Shown here piece by piece: positions 1-8,985 of a DNA stretch of 64,000 nt. The DNA is from Microbacterium hominis. Lineage in GTDB: Bacteria > Actinomycetota > Actinomycetes > Actinomycetales > Microbacteriaceae. The notes under the pieces are model-generated. The model did no database searches. It was not told the origin of the DNA and saw only the letters and a list, made by a program, of their open reading frames with translations. A program made the translations under genes and the position numbers. The stretch spans positions 1,302,001 through 1,366,000 of the forward strand of contig NZ_CP054038.1 in the NCBI RefSeq assembly GCF_013282805.1, written 5' to 3'. Within the stretch, counting starts at the first letter, position 1, and every line of letters begins with the position of its first letter.

Positions 1-257
1 GGCAGGATGCCGCCTCCGTCGGCTGGAAGCGGTTCACCGTGGAGCCCGTATTCGGCGGCGGCCTGACCCACGTGGCCAGCAGGCTGCTGACCCCGGCTGG
101 TGAGGTGCGCGTGGAGTGGCGCCGCGACGGCGACGATGTGGAACTGACGGCAACCGTGCCCGCGGGCGCCGAGGCGCGCGGAATCCTTCCCGGGCTGCCT
201 GAGACGCCTCTGCCCGGCGGCGCCACGACGACGCTGCGCTCGACGATCCGCGCGTGA
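1..257 (+). CDS. alpha-L-rhamnosidase, C-terminal fragment (5' end off window)
   Basis: The open frame enters from the left edge (first full codon at base 3) and ends at the TGA before 258. The visible 84 residues begin with a GWKRFTVEPVFGGGLTHV stretch, which matches the usual C-terminal beta-sandwich of bacterial alpha-L-rhamnosidases (GH78 type), where GWxRF...PxxGGGLTxA is conserved, followed by a short strand-rich tail. The catalytic (alpha/alpha)6 barrel would lie upstream and is not seen. The family removes terminal L-rhamnose from plant glycosides or glycolipids. It lies about 30 bases before a GH1 beta-glucosidase in the same direction, so the two are probably cotranscribed. Family assignment rests on a short fragment. 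Confidence 0.7.
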   Translation, partial: QDAASVGWKRFTVEPVFGGGLTHVASRLLTPAGEVRVEWRRDGDDVELTATVPAGAEARGILPGLPETPLPGGATTTLRSTIRA

Positions 258-287
258 ACGACGATGAACAGAAGAAGAGATGAGACT

Positions 288-1538
288 GTGACACAGATCG
301 ATGGCGCCTTCCCGGAAGGCTTCCTGTGGGGCGCGGCCACGTCCGCCCACCAGACCGAGGGTGAGAACACGAACTCGAACTGGTGGCACCTCGAAACGGC
401 GCCGAACTCGCCGTTCGCGGAGCGCAGCGGCGCCGCTGTCGACAGCTATCGCCGGTACCCCGAAGACATGCGACTCCTCGCCGATGCGGGGCTGGACACG
501 TATCGATTCAGCATCGAGTGGGCCCGGATCGAGCCGACTCAGGGTGAATTCGACACGCGTGAGCTCGAGCACTACCGGTCGATGATCGACACCGCCATCG
601 GACTCGGCTTGACACCGGTGGTGACCCTGCACCACTTCACGACACCGATGTGGTTCGCCCAGCGGGGCGGATGGGCGAGCCCGGATGCTGTCGACCGGTT
701 CGCGGCGTACGTCACGCAGGCCTCCACCATCCTGGCCGACGTGCCGTGGATCTGCACGATCAACGAGCCCAACATGATCGCGCTGCTGACGGGTATGCCC
801 GAGCGCGTCGCGGCCACCGAGGAGCAGGATGCGACGCTCGACTCCCGACCGATCGCCGCTCTCGCCCTGCCCACGCCGTCGGATGACGTGACGCGTGTGC
901 TGACCGAGGCGCACCGGCGCGCCGTCGACATCCTCCGCGCGGCGACCGACGCGAAGGTCGGATGGACTGTTTCAGCGCAGGGGTTCGAGGCCGAGCCCGG
1001 CGCAGAGAGCGTCTTCACCGCGGTGAAATGGGCGTGGGAGGACCGCTACCTCGAAGTCTCGCGCGACGATGACTTCGTGGGGGTGCAGTCGTACACGACT
1101 CGCAAGATCGGCCTCGACGGTCCGGTGGCGTACACGTCGGCCGAGGAGCAGACGATGACCGGGTGGCCCTTCCGCCCCGACGCGGTCGGGCTCGCCGTCC
1201 GCAACGCGTGGAGTGTGACCGGAGGCACCCCCGTCCTCGTCACCGAGAACGGGATCGCCACAGCGGATGATCGACAGCGCATCGCCTACGTCGAGGGCGC
1301 CCTTCATTCTCTTGCTGCCGCGATCGCGGACGGGATCGATGTCCGCGGCTACCTTCACTGGAGCGCCCTGGACAACTACGAGTGGGGGGAGTGGGGGCCG
1401 ACGTTCGGGCTGATCGCCGTGGATCGTGAGACGTTCGAGCGCACACCGCGACCGAGCCTCGCCTGGCTCGGTGCGCGGGCACACGCCGCGCGCGCGGCGT
1501 CGGGGCGCCCTGTTCTGGAGTCGGTGGAGGCCTCGTGA
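288..1538 (+). CDS. GH1 family beta-glucosidase
   Basis: Cytosolic retaining beta-glycosidase of glycoside hydrolase family 1, 416 aa, slightly short for the family. The N-terminus has the GH1 start FPEGFLWGAATSAHQTEG. The acid/base Glu lies in TINEPN (about residue 160) and the nucleophile Glu in LVTENG (about residue 320). Near the C-terminus LHWSALDNYEWGEW forms the typical aglycone/glucose pocket. I chose the GTG at 288 over the in-frame ATG at 264 because a GAAGAAGAGA purine run sits just before it and the GH1 domain begins right after. The gene overlaps the next one by four bases (GTGA), so it is in an operon with the upstream rhamnosidase and the downstream esterase. Substrate is not determinable; there is no signal peptide, so it acts on imported glycosides. 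Confidence 0.9.
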   Translation: MTQIDGAFPEGFLWGAATSAHQTEGENTNSNWWHLETAPNSPFAERSGAAVDSYRRYPEDMRLLADAGLDTYRFSIEWARIEPTQGEFDTRELEHYRSMIDTAIGLGLTPVVTLHHFTTPMWFAQRGGWASPDAVDRFAAYVTQASTILADVPWICTINEPNMIALLTGMPERVAATEEQDATLDSRPIAALALPTPSDDVTRVLTEAHRRAVDILRAATDAKVGWTVSAQGFEAEPGAESVFTAVKWAWEDRYLEVSRDDDFVGVQSYTTRKIGLDGPVAYTSAEEQTMTGWPFRPDAVGLAVRNAWSVTGGTPVLVTENGIATADDRQRIAYVEGALHSLAAAIADGIDVRGYLHWSALDNYEWGEWGPTFGLIAVDRETFERTPRPSLAWLGARAHAARAASGRPVLESVEAS

Positions 1539-2773
1539 TCATCTCGGGATCGGTCGCGAACGGGTTCGAACCCGTTCGGCAGGTATTCGCCGAGTGCAAG
1601 ATCACCCAGGGCGGGGCGTCCTTCGCCGCGTATGTCGAGGGTGAGAAGGTCGTCGACCTCTGGGGAGGCGAGGCCACGCCCGGTGTCGCCTGGGAGGAGG
1701 ACACGCTTTCCACGGCGATGTCGACGACCAAGGGGCTGGCGGCCCTCTGCGCGCAGATCCTCTCCGACCGCGGCGAGCTCGATATCGATGCTCCGGTGAC
1801 GCGCTACTGGCCCGAATACGGGCAGGCCGGCAAGGAGGCGACACTGGTGCGTCACGTCCTCACCCACACCGCGGGGCTGTTGTGCTTCACCGATCCGGGC
1901 GCACTGCTGGATTGGGAGGGCAACGGCTGGGACGACTACGACGAGATCGCCCGCCGCATCGCCGCGTCGCCCCCGGCATGGGAGCCCGGCACGCGGATCG
2001 GCTATCACGCGTTCAGCATCGGGTGGTTGCTGCAGGAACTCGTGCGTCGGATCACGGGCGACACGATCGGCGCCTTCTTCGCGCGCGAAGTCGCGCAGCC
2101 GCTTGAGCTTGACACCTATATCGGCACCCCTGATGCCGCGCAGCGGCGAATGGCTGATCTCGTCCCCGGTGCCGAGCCTGGAGCGATCGCACGCATGCTG
2201 ATGCGCCCGGTTCACCGCGAGCAGACGGATCCACGCACTCCGCTGGCCCAGGCCGGGGTGCTCATGCATGGCAGCACGTTCAGCGACAACCTGGGTTTCT
2301 TCAACCTCCCGCGGACCCGATCGGCAGAACTCCCTGCCGCAGGAGCCAGTACCAACGGGCGCAACCTGGCCCGCGTCTATGCGATGCTCGCCGAAGGCGG
2401 GGCCCTCGACGGTCACCGCATCGTCAGTCGCGAGTCGATCGATCTCTTCCGCGCGCCGGCTGCCCGAGGTCGCACGATGGTGTGGCCGCAGCGGGGCATC
2501 CTCGGACTGCTTCCCGCACCGATGATGCGCTACGCACTCGGGTATGAAGGCGACTTCGGCGAGACGAAGAAGCCGTGGCGGTTCGGCCCCACCGCCGAGT
2601 CCTTCGGTCACCTCGGTGCCGGCGGTCAGATCGGTCTCGCCGACCCCGAGCGCCGGGTCTCGGTCGGGTTCACCCGCACCCAGCTGGCGGACTGGAAGGC
2701 GTCGACCGCTCTCATCGGTGCGCTCTACGCGTGCATCCCCGGTGCTGCGCGCTCCGCTGCCGAACGCTCGTAG
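1535..2773 (+). CDS. beta-lactamase-fold serine esterase (class C / EstB-like)
   Basis: 412-aa serine hydrolase of the beta-lactamase/penicillin-binding fold used by EstB-type carboxylesterases. The S-x-x-K nucleophile motif is STTK (about residues 63-66), followed by the HVLTHTAGL segment typical of the family and, near the C-terminus, FGHLGAGGQIGLADPE, which supplies the third (H/K)xG-like element. There is no signal peptide, so it is likely a cytoplasmic esterase rather than an antibiotic-resistance enzyme. Its GTG start overlaps the stop of the GH1 gene by four bases, indicating translational coupling. In this setting it probably removes acyl groups from the same glycoside that the GH1 enzyme deglycosylates; that pairing is inference. 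Confidence 0.85.
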   Translation: MIISGSVANGFEPVRQVFAECKITQGGASFAAYVEGEKVVDLWGGEATPGVAWEEDTLSTAMSTTKGLAALCAQILSDRGELDIDAPVTRYWPEYGQAGKEATLVRHVLTHTAGLLCFTDPGALLDWEGNGWDDYDEIARRIAASPPAWEPGTRIGYHAFSIGWLLQELVRRITGDTIGAFFAREVAQPLELDTYIGTPDAAQRRMADLVPGAEPGAIARMLMRPVHREQTDPRTPLAQAGVLMHGSTFSDNLGFFNLPRTRSAELPAAGASTNGRNLARVYAMLAEGGALDGHRIVSRESIDLFRAPAARGRTMVWPQRGILGLLPAPMMRYALGYEGDFGETKKPWRFGPTAESFGHLGAGGQIGLADPERRVSVGFTRTQLADWKASTALIGALYACIPGAARSAAERS

Positions 2774-2793
2774 TCGGGCGCAACACGCAGAAC

Positions 2794-2827
2794 GAGACCC
2801 CGTGGCGATCACTCGCCACGGGGTCTC
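2794..2827. terminator. bidirectional rho-independent terminator
   Basis: A perfect 15-bp inverted repeat (GAGACCCCGTGGCGA, loop TCAC, then the complement) lies between the convergent esterase and GPH transporter genes. It is GC-rich and has only a short pyrimidine tail, as is usual in actinobacteria. Its position suits both transcripts. Confidence 0.85.
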
Positions 2828-2848
2828 CTTCGCTGCTGACAGCGTCGG

Positions 2849-4366
2849 TCAGTACTTCCGCGACAGCTGAGCCTCGCACTCCGCGCGGGTGATCTCGCCG
2901 GCGTTGCACTTCGCCATGAGAGCGGCGTCTTTATCGCGCAGTCGGTAGAACATCAGGATGATCGCAGAGCCGAGAGCGCCGGCCGCGGGGATGATCGTCA
3001 CGGTGAGCCAGAGCGCGGTGAGCGCGCTGTCCGGCTGGGTGGCGCCCATCGCCTGGAGGTCTGCGAAGGACTCGGCCTGCATCGCCTGCCACCCGCCGAG
3101 GCTCAGCACGAACAGTGCCAGGGATGCTGCGACTCCGGAGACGGCCTTCTGGACGAAGGAGTCGAGCGAGAAGAAGATTCCCGCGCAGTCCTGGCCCGTC
3201 TTGTATCGGGTGTATTCGATCGTGTCGGGGATGAGGAAGGTGCGGAGGACGAGATTCACGGCGGTCGGGATGCCGGCGAGGGCCATCAGGGCGACCACCA
3301 CGAAGAGGTTGCCCGGGCCGATCAGGAAGAGCGTGATCGACGTCGCGGCGCCGAGCAGTCCGAACCCGACGATCGCGTTGCGCTTGCCCAGAGCGTGTGC
3401 GATCCGGTCGGCGAAGATCTGGAGGATCAGGCCGGGGATGAACGCGATGAGCACCGGCAACGTCAGCACCAGCGAGTTCCCGAACAGGAAGAAGGCGGCG
3501 AAGATGCTGGTGGTCAGCTGCGTCAGGGAGATGCCCTGCACGACGTCGGTCGCGAGGATCAGCAGCATGTAGCGATTGGTCCGGATGGCGTGGAACATCT
3601 CGCGCATCGAGTATTTCGGAGTCTTCTCCTCGTCGACGTTCTTGAGTTCGACGTTGTGCTCGGTGACCTTGCGACTCAGGGGCAGCATCAGCAGGAACGC
3701 CAGGACAGCGGACCCGATCGCCACCGCGGCCACGGGCAGGCCGACGAACTCGCTGACCAGGGATTGCCACACCAGACCGCTGACCACCGCCACGAAGATG
3801 AGGATGACGCCCCGGACCTTGAGGATGGCGTCTCGCTCGGTGATCTTGTCGGTCAGGGTCACCACCATGGACTGCATCGGCACCTGCGACAGGGTGCAGG
3901 CGAAATCGAAGATCAGGTAGGCGACGGCGAACCAGACCATCTTCACGGCGACCGGTACCCCGCTGGGCATCGCGAAGAAGACCACGACGCTCGCGGGGAG
4001 GAGGAAGAAGGTGACCCGGTACCACGGCAGGTACTTGCCCGATCCCGCTAGCTTGCGGAGGAATCGGATCTGGGTCGGGTTGATCCGATCGATGACATAG
4101 CCGAACAGCACGTCATCCAGCGCGTCGATGACCTTGACCACGAGGATCAGGGTGGCGACGGCGGCAAGATCGATGCCCTGGAACAGGAGGAACATCGTCA
4201 TGAAGAAGACGACGATGCTCGAGCCGGTGGTCCACCCCGCATATCCGAGCTGATAGCGCGCGCGCTCCCCGCGCGTCATCCGCCACGTCGCCTTCTGCTC
4301 CTTGCGTGACAGCGACGCCGTGACGACGGGTGGTTCTGCGACGGCGGCGGCCTCGTTGCTGGACAC
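2849..4366 (-). CDS. GPH-family sugar:cation symporter (MFS superfamily)
   Basis: 505-aa integral membrane protein with about 12 hydrophobic segments. It resembles the glycoside-pentoside-hexuronide:cation symporters (MelB, XylP, YicJ type): the N-terminal YQLGYAGWTTGSSIVVFFM helix, then a VKVIDALDDVLFGYVIDR cytoplasmic loop matching the family's D(A/V)xxDxxxG pattern. The open frame extends 140 codons further upstream, but the GTG at 4366 is preceded by a perfect AAGGAGG seven bases away and the hydrophobic domain starts about 50 residues later, so the extension is rejected. It is divergent from the pectin acetylesterase-like gene. The likely role is uptake of the glycoside or of a released sugar next to the GH1/GH3 enzymes. 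Confidence 0.85.
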   Translation of the reverse strand: MSSNEAAAVAEPPVVTASLSRKEQKATWRMTRGERARYQLGYAGWTTGSSIVVFFMTMFLLFQGIDLAAVATLILVVKVIDALDDVLFGYVIDRINPTQIRFLRKLAGSGKYLPWYRVTFFLLPASVVVFFAMPSGVPVAVKMVWFAVAYLIFDFACTLSQVPMQSMVVTLTDKITERDAILKVRGVILIFVAVVSGLVWQSLVSEFVGLPVAAVAIGSAVLAFLLMLPLSRKVTEHNVELKNVDEEKTPKYSMREMFHAIRTNRYMLLILATDVVQGISLTQLTTSIFAAFFLFGNSLVLTLPVLIAFIPGLILQIFADRIAHALGKRNAIVGFGLLGAATSITLFLIGPGNLFVVVALMALAGIPTAVNLVLRTFLIPDTIEYTRYKTGQDCAGIFFSLDSFVQKAVSGVAASLALFVLSLGGWQAMQAESFADLQAMGATQPDSALTALWLTVTIIPAAGALGSAIILMFYRLRDKDAALMAKCNAGEITRAECEAQLSRKY

Positions 4367-4408
4367 GCGTGATCCTCCTTGATCCAAGAGCGGTGTGTTC
4401 AATTTCGT

Positions 4409-4437
4409 AGCGTACACATAAATTAGAGAGCGAACAA
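4409..4437 (-). promoter_or_regulatory. candidate promoter for the GPH transporter
   Basis: Reading leftwards, a TTGTTC box (4432-4437) is separated by 17 bases from TACGCT (4409-4414), about 42 bases before the GTG start. The whole 4367-4502 divergent intergenic stretch is AT-rich against its surroundings. No clear promoter for the rightward gene was recognised. Confidence 0.35.
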
Positions 4438-4502
4438 GGATTCGTCGAAAATGTGTGTCGAATTGGCTTTCTGTTAGCGTGATCGGGAGTCGAGGAGGTC
4501 TC

Positions 4503-5639
4503 GTGAGCAAGGTCGGATTGGACCCGTGGGAGCGCGAACCGCTCTGGCTGAAGGCGCTGACGCCGTTTCTGAAAGCGAAGAGGCTCCCTGCGCTGCCCGC
4601 GGATCCGCAGATCGGAAAGTGGTATCGGTTCACCCCCGACGGCGCTGTGAGTGCCAATGGAGAGCCCGCCTTCGCGGACATCCGCATCGGGACCGAGAAC
4701 AAGCTCGTCGTGTTCTTCTGCGGAGGGGGTGTCTCCACCGACGAGTACACGGCGGCTCGCCCGGCATCCATGTACATGCGTGGCAAAGAGGGCTATTACC
4801 TGATCCGACTCGACCTGGTCGGCGACCTGGTGGTGGGGAAGGGAGTCCTCGATGATCACCCCGAGAACCCTTTCCGCAACTGGACGAAAGTGGTGCTCAC
4901 CTATGCCACGGGTGACTTCCATGTGGGCACCAACGATTTCCCGTACACGGCGTTGGACGGGTTCACTCGGGTCGCACGCCACCACGGGTATCTGAACTAC
5001 CGAGCCGTGATGGACGAGATCCAGAGGCGGATCCCCGTCCCCGATGACCTGCTGATCGCCGGCTGCAGTGGCGGGGCCTGGGGTGCGGCGCTGCTGGCCG
5101 ACGACGTCATCGCACGCTTTCCCGATTGCCGCGGGGTCACCTGCTGCATCGACAGCGCGCTGGGCCTCAATGACGATTGGCCGCGGATCGCGGCCGAGGT
5201 CTGGGGTGCGCCCGACGAGATCGTCGCCCGACTGCATTCGGCCGACATGGTGCGGGATTCCTTCGTCGCCCTCCATCGTTCACACGGCGACAAGGTTCGC
5301 TATCTCTACTCGAGTTCGATCCGCGACAGCGCACTGAGCCGACTGCAGAACCACCTGGACGGGAACGGTCTCGTCTTCACGCGGGCGGCCGGGGAGAAGT
5401 TCCAGCGTGACACCGCGGAGATGAGTGCGTCGCTGGCGCGCGACATCCCGGGTGTCGGCTTCTACTTCTTCGACACGCCGGATCCGTCCGCGCGGGGAAT
5501 GGGGCTGACGACGCACTGTGTCATCGGCGACAGGGCCTTCCATCGCACGACATCCGACGGGAAGACGGCCCGCGACTGGCTCTGGGATGCCGTCAACGGG
5601 AACGTGCGCAGCTATGGGCAGGCTCTCCTCGCGGAGTGA
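4503..5639 (+). CDS. pectin acetylesterase-like (Notum/CE13-type) hydrolase
   Basis: 378-aa protein that looks like the plant-type pectin acetylesterase/Notum branch of the alpha/beta hydrolase fold. It has the early strand-plus-oxyanion segment VVFFCGGGVSTDE, a long insertion, the family's TYATGDFHVGTND block (compare YCDGDxHxG), and the nucleophile elbow IAGCSGGAWGA. A late histidine in MGLTTHCVIGD may complete the triad with an Asp I did not fix. No signal peptide is evident, unusual for enzymes acting on polymers and more consistent with an intracellular deacylase. The GTG at 4503 follows AGGAGG four bases away; an upstream in-frame ATG lacks a ribosome site. It is divergent from the symporter and followed by another esterase. 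Confidence 0.75.
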   Translation: MSKVGLDPWEREPLWLKALTPFLKAKRLPALPADPQIGKWYRFTPDGAVSANGEPAFADIRIGTENKLVVFFCGGGVSTDEYTAARPASMYMRGKEGYYLIRLDLVGDLVVGKGVLDDHPENPFRNWTKVVLTYATGDFHVGTNDFPYTALDGFTRVARHHGYLNYRAVMDEIQRRIPVPDDLLIAGCSGGAWGAALLADDVIARFPDCRGVTCCIDSALGLNDDWPRIAAEVWGAPDEIVARLHSADMVRDSFVALHRSHGDKVRYLYSSSIRDSALSRLQNHLDGNGLVFTRAAGEKFQRDTAEMSASLARDIPGVGFYFFDTPDPSARGMGLTTHCVIGDRAFHRTTSDGKTARDWLWDAVNGNVRSYGQALLAE

Positions 5640-5649
5640 TCCATGGTAG

Positions 5650-5673
5650 AAAATCTCAGTAGACTTAAGTGTT
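5650..5673. promoter_or_regulatory. operator-like site A (24 bp)
   Basis: AAAATCTCAG, TAGA, CTTAAGTGTT: a 10+4+10 arrangement in which the left half matches the left half of the better palindrome at 10838-10861 at nine of ten positions. It ends 28 bases before the start of the hydrolase at 5702. It shares its TAGA centre with the site at 22890-22913. Confidence 0.5.
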
Positions 5674-5701
5674 GAATCGACTCGATCGAGGAGGATCACC
5701 G

Positions 5702-6688
5702 GTGACTGACGAGTACTGGACGCGGCTGGTGGGCGAATACACGGCGATGATGCAGCTCGGGTCTGAGCACCCCTACGCGATCTTCCCGGACCCGAGCCTG
5801 CGCAGCCTGCTCGAAGACCCGGTCGACGGCGAGGCGGACTACACGCCCCCGCACGTGCACACCCGGGATCTCACCCTGGGCGAGGGGTCCGACTCCTTCG
5901 AGATCCGCGTGTACACCCCCGACGCGGCTGATCCCTCCGTGTCGCCGCGTCCGCTCTTCGTGTGGGTCCACGGTGGGGCGTGGGCGTTCGGTGACCTCGA
6001 AGGCGGGGAGAGCGACATGGTCTCGCGCGAGGTGGCGGCCCGCGCCGACGCCGTGGTCATCTCCGTCGACTACCGGCTGGCACGCGACGGTGTCCATTTC
6101 CCCGTGCCGCTCGACGATGTCGTCACTGCCTATCGCTGGGCGGTCGCGAACCGCGAAGAGCTCGGGGTCGATCCGTCGAGGATCGTCCTGGGCGGTGCCA
6201 GCGCAGGCGGAAACCTCGCCGCGGGCGCGATCCTCCGCCTGGCGGACGAAGGCGACGTCATGCCCATCGCAGCCGTGCTCGCCTATCCGACCCTGCACCC
6301 CCTGCTGCCGCCGGCGTCCGCGGAGCTCCAGGCGTGCCTGGAGCGGATGAGCCCGGCAGCTCGCTTCGCACCCGAAGTCCTCACGCCCATCGTCGAGAAC
6401 TACCTCGGGGCTCCGGTCGACGACGCCCATCCGTATGCCATGGCCGGCGTCGCCGCCGACCTCTCCGCCTTCCCGTCGACCTACATCATGAACTGCGAGT
6501 TCGACGGACTGCGCGCGTCGGGGGAGCGCTTCGCAGAACAGCTGCGCGACGCGGGCGTCGACGTCCGCTGTGAGACCGTGTCGGGCGTCGGGCACGCCCA
6601 CTTCGCCCGCCCCGGTCTTCCCCAAGCGCGCCAGTCGCACGCCGACCTCGCAGCCTGGGTGAGTGCCCAGGCCGCACTGCCTGTCTGA
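5702..6688 (+). CDS. HSL-family alpha/beta hydrolase (carboxylesterase)
   Basis: 328-aa hormone-sensitive-lipase type esterase. The oxyanion motif HGGAWAFGD and nucleophile elbow GGASAGGN are clear; the triad Asp is in NCEFDGL and the His in GVGHAHF. Such enzymes cleave short to medium acyl esters. The GTG start at 5702 has GAGGAGG seven bases upstream. It is a close paralog of the enzyme at 12221-13249: both share PxTRDxxLGEGSxSFxVRVYTPDA and the block TPIVENYLG. An operator-like inverted site lies just upstream, and a GH3 beta-glucosidase follows, so it probably belongs to the same catabolic regulon. No signal peptide. Confidence 0.9.
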   Translation: MTDEYWTRLVGEYTAMMQLGSEHPYAIFPDPSLRSLLEDPVDGEADYTPPHVHTRDLTLGEGSDSFEIRVYTPDAADPSVSPRPLFVWVHGGAWAFGDLEGGESDMVSREVAARADAVVISVDYRLARDGVHFPVPLDDVVTAYRWAVANREELGVDPSRIVLGGASAGGNLAAGAILRLADEGDVMPIAAVLAYPTLHPLLPPASAELQACLERMSPAARFAPEVLTPIVENYLGAPVDDAHPYAMAGVAADLSAFPSTYIMNCEFDGLRASGERFAEQLRDAGVDVRCETVSGVGHAHFARPGLPQARQSHADLAAWVSAQAALPV

Positions 6689-6751
6689 CGGGGCCGCGGC
6701 TCCGTCGACGAGGCACGAACACACGATCTCTCCAGCACCACAGAGGACATC

Positions 6752-8983
6752 ATGAACATCGCGGCATCCGATCTCACTCTCGAGCAGAAGTCCCACCTCG
6801 TCTCGGGCGTCGGACCTTGGTACACCTTCGGCATCCCGGAACTCGACGTCGAACCGGTGATCCTGTCCGACGGTCCGCATGGGCTGCGCTATCAGGGCGA
6901 GGGTGGCGAGAACTTCGGCCTCACCGAGAGCGCGAAATCGACGTGCTTCCCGCCTGCGGTGGCCATCGGATCCAGTTGGGATCCGTCGGTTGCCGAGCGG
7001 GTCGCGACCGCGATCGGTCAGGAGGCGCGCGCGCTCGGGGTCAACATCGTCCTCGGGCCCGGGGTGAACATCAAGCGATCGCCCTTGTGCGGCCGCAACT
7101 TCGAGTACCTCTCGGAGGACCCGCTCCTGTCCGGGGTTCTCGGTGCCGCCTACGTCGAGGCGATCCAAGCGGAGGGCGTGGGATGCTCCGTGAAGCACTT
7201 CGCCGCGAACAATCAGGAGCACGACCGCATGCGGGTCAGCTCCGACGTCGACGAGCGCACTCTGCGCGAGATCTACTTCCCCGCCTTCGAGCGCATCGTG
7301 AAGGAGGCGCGTCCCGCGACCCTGATGTGCTCGTACAACCGCATCAACGGCGTGTTCGCGTCGGAGAACCGCTGGCTGCTCACCGACGTCCTTCGTGGTG
7401 AGTGGGGCTTCGACGGTGCCGTGATGTCGGACTGGGGAGCGGTGCACGACAACGCGGCGGCGCTGTCGGCGGGCCTTGATCTCGAGATGCCGGGAACGGA
7501 CGGTCGCACCCCGCCGCTGATCGCCGATGCCGTGCGCAACGGGACTCTTGACGAAGCGGATCTGGATGTCTCGGTGGAGCGCATCCTCGGGCTCCAGGCG
7601 TGGCGCGCCGAACCTTCACACGCCGAGATCGACGTGGATGCCCACCACCGGCTCGCGCGTGAAGTGGCGGCAGAGTGCGCCGTGCTGTTGAAGAACGACG
7701 GCACGCTTCCCTTGTCGGCCACGACGAAGCTCGCCGTCATCGGCGAGTTCGCGCGCACCCCGCGCTTCCAGGGCGGTGGCAGCTCGCACGTGGCCGTGAC
7801 GCGCTCCGAGTCCTTCCTCGACGCCCTGCCCGAGCTCACTGACCTGGACGTCGCATTCGCACCCGGGTTCGACCTGGACGGCAGCGGAGACGAGAGCGCG
7901 CTGCGGGATGCCGCTGTCGAGCTCGCCTCGGATGCCGAGGTCGCGGTCATCTTCGCCGGGCTGGGCGAGAGCGACGAATCGGAGGGCTTCGATCGCACCA
8001 GCATCGAGCTTCCCCGCGCACAGGTGGACCTCATCCGCGCCGTCGCCGCGGTGGCCCCGCGCACCGTCGTCGTGCTCTCCAACGGGGGAGTGGTCTCCGT
8101 CGAAGGATGGCATGACGATGTGGCAGCCATCCTCGAGGGCTTCCTCCTCGGCCAGGCCAGCGGCGGGGCGATCGCCGACGTGGTGTTCGGCGTGGTCAAC
8201 CCCTCGGGTCGACTTGCGGAGACGATTCCCCGCCGTCTCGCGGACCACCCGAGCACGCAGAACTTCCCCGGCGAGCGCGGTCACGTCGTCTATGGCGAGC
8301 GGCTGCTGGTGGGATACCGCGCCCTCACGACCCTTGACACGCCGGCACGGTATCCGTTCGGACACGGACTGAGCTACACGACCTTCGAGCTCAGCGACTT
8401 CACCGTGGAGGTCACGGGCGCCGACTCGGCTGTCGCCGGCGTGAAGGTCACTAACACCGGCCCGCGAGAGGGTGCGCACGTCGTGCAGATCTACGTCGAT
8501 GCCACCTCCAACGGTGACATCCAGCGGCCTGCGCGAGAGCTGCGCGCGTTCGAGAAGGTGACCCTGGGACCCGGTGAATCGACGGTCGTCTCGCTGCCGC
8601 TGGACCGCCGCGCGTTCGCATTCTGGGACATCGACGAATCGGACTGGGTGGTGGAGGCCGGCTCATACATCGTGCAGCTCGGCCGCGACAGTGAGACGAT
8701 CGTCGCGGAGCAGCCCATCTCGCTGACGGGAGACGGCATCGTCCGCGAACTCACGCTGTGGTCGACGCTGGAAGAGTGGCTCACTCATCCTGTGGTCGGT
8801 CCGGTGATGCTGGACGAGATCGATTCGGACCGGCTCCGGTACGTGGCGCAGCCCCACATCCTCCGCGGCATCGGAACGCTTCCGATGCGCAAGATCGCCG
8901 ACAGTCTGCGCGACACCGTCGCTCCGGAGACGTTCGACGCACTCATGGCTCGCACCCGCCGCGACGAGGTCGTTGCGCCCTGA
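6752..8983 (+). CDS. GH3 family beta-glucosidase
   Basis: 743-aa intracellular glycoside hydrolase family 3 enzyme with three domains: the TIM-like barrel (about 1-300), the alpha/beta sandwich (about 310-530) and a C-terminal fibronectin-III-like domain (about 560-640). The sugar-binding KHFAANNQE is at 148-156 and the catalytic nucleophile Asp227 is in VMSDWGAVHD. A GLGESDESEGFDR stretch in the second domain probably contains the acid/base Glu. Length and order are those of BglX/thermostable beta-glucosidase relatives. It lies 63 bases after one esterase and 2 bases before another, consistent with one operon. Likely role: removing glucose from the same acylated glycoside. Confidence 0.93.
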   Translation: MNIAASDLTLEQKSHLVSGVGPWYTFGIPELDVEPVILSDGPHGLRYQGEGGENFGLTESAKSTCFPPAVAIGSSWDPSVAERVATAIGQEARALGVNIVLGPGVNIKRSPLCGRNFEYLSEDPLLSGVLGAAYVEAIQAEGVGCSVKHFAANNQEHDRMRVSSDVDERTLREIYFPAFERIVKEARPATLMCSYNRINGVFASENRWLLTDVLRGEWGFDGAVMSDWGAVHDNAAALSAGLDLEMPGTDGRTPPLIADAVRNGTLDEADLDVSVERILGLQAWRAEPSHAEIDVDAHHRLAREVAAECAVLLKNDGTLPLSATTKLAVIGEFARTPRFQGGGSSHVAVTRSESFLDALPELTDLDVAFAPGFDLDGSGDESALRDAAVELASDAEVAVIFAGLGESDESEGFDRTSIELPRAQVDLIRAVAAVAPRTVVVLSNGGVVSVEGWHDDVAAILEGFLLGQASGGAIADVVFGVVNPSGRLAETIPRRLADHPSTQNFPGERGHVVYGERLLVGYRALTTLDTPARYPFGHGLSYTTFELSDFTVEVTGADSAVAGVKVTNTGPREGAHVVQIYVDATSNGDIQRPARELRAFEKVTLGPGESTVVSLPLDRRAFAFWDIDESDWVVEAGSYIVQLGRDSETIVAEQPISLTGDGIVRELTLWSTLEEWLTHPVVGPVMLDEIDSDRLRYVAQPHILRGIGTLPMRKIADSLRDTVAPETFDALMARTRRDEVVAP

Positions 8984-8985
8984 CC

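Noticed and set aside
4367..4786. N-terminal extension of the GPH transporter frame
   Set aside because: It overlaps the divergent pectin acetylesterase-like gene, and a perfect ribosome site lies at the inner GTG 4366.
3395..5276. Histidine/aspartate-rich frames opposite and beside the transporter
   Set aside because: Low-complexity shadows of coding sequence.
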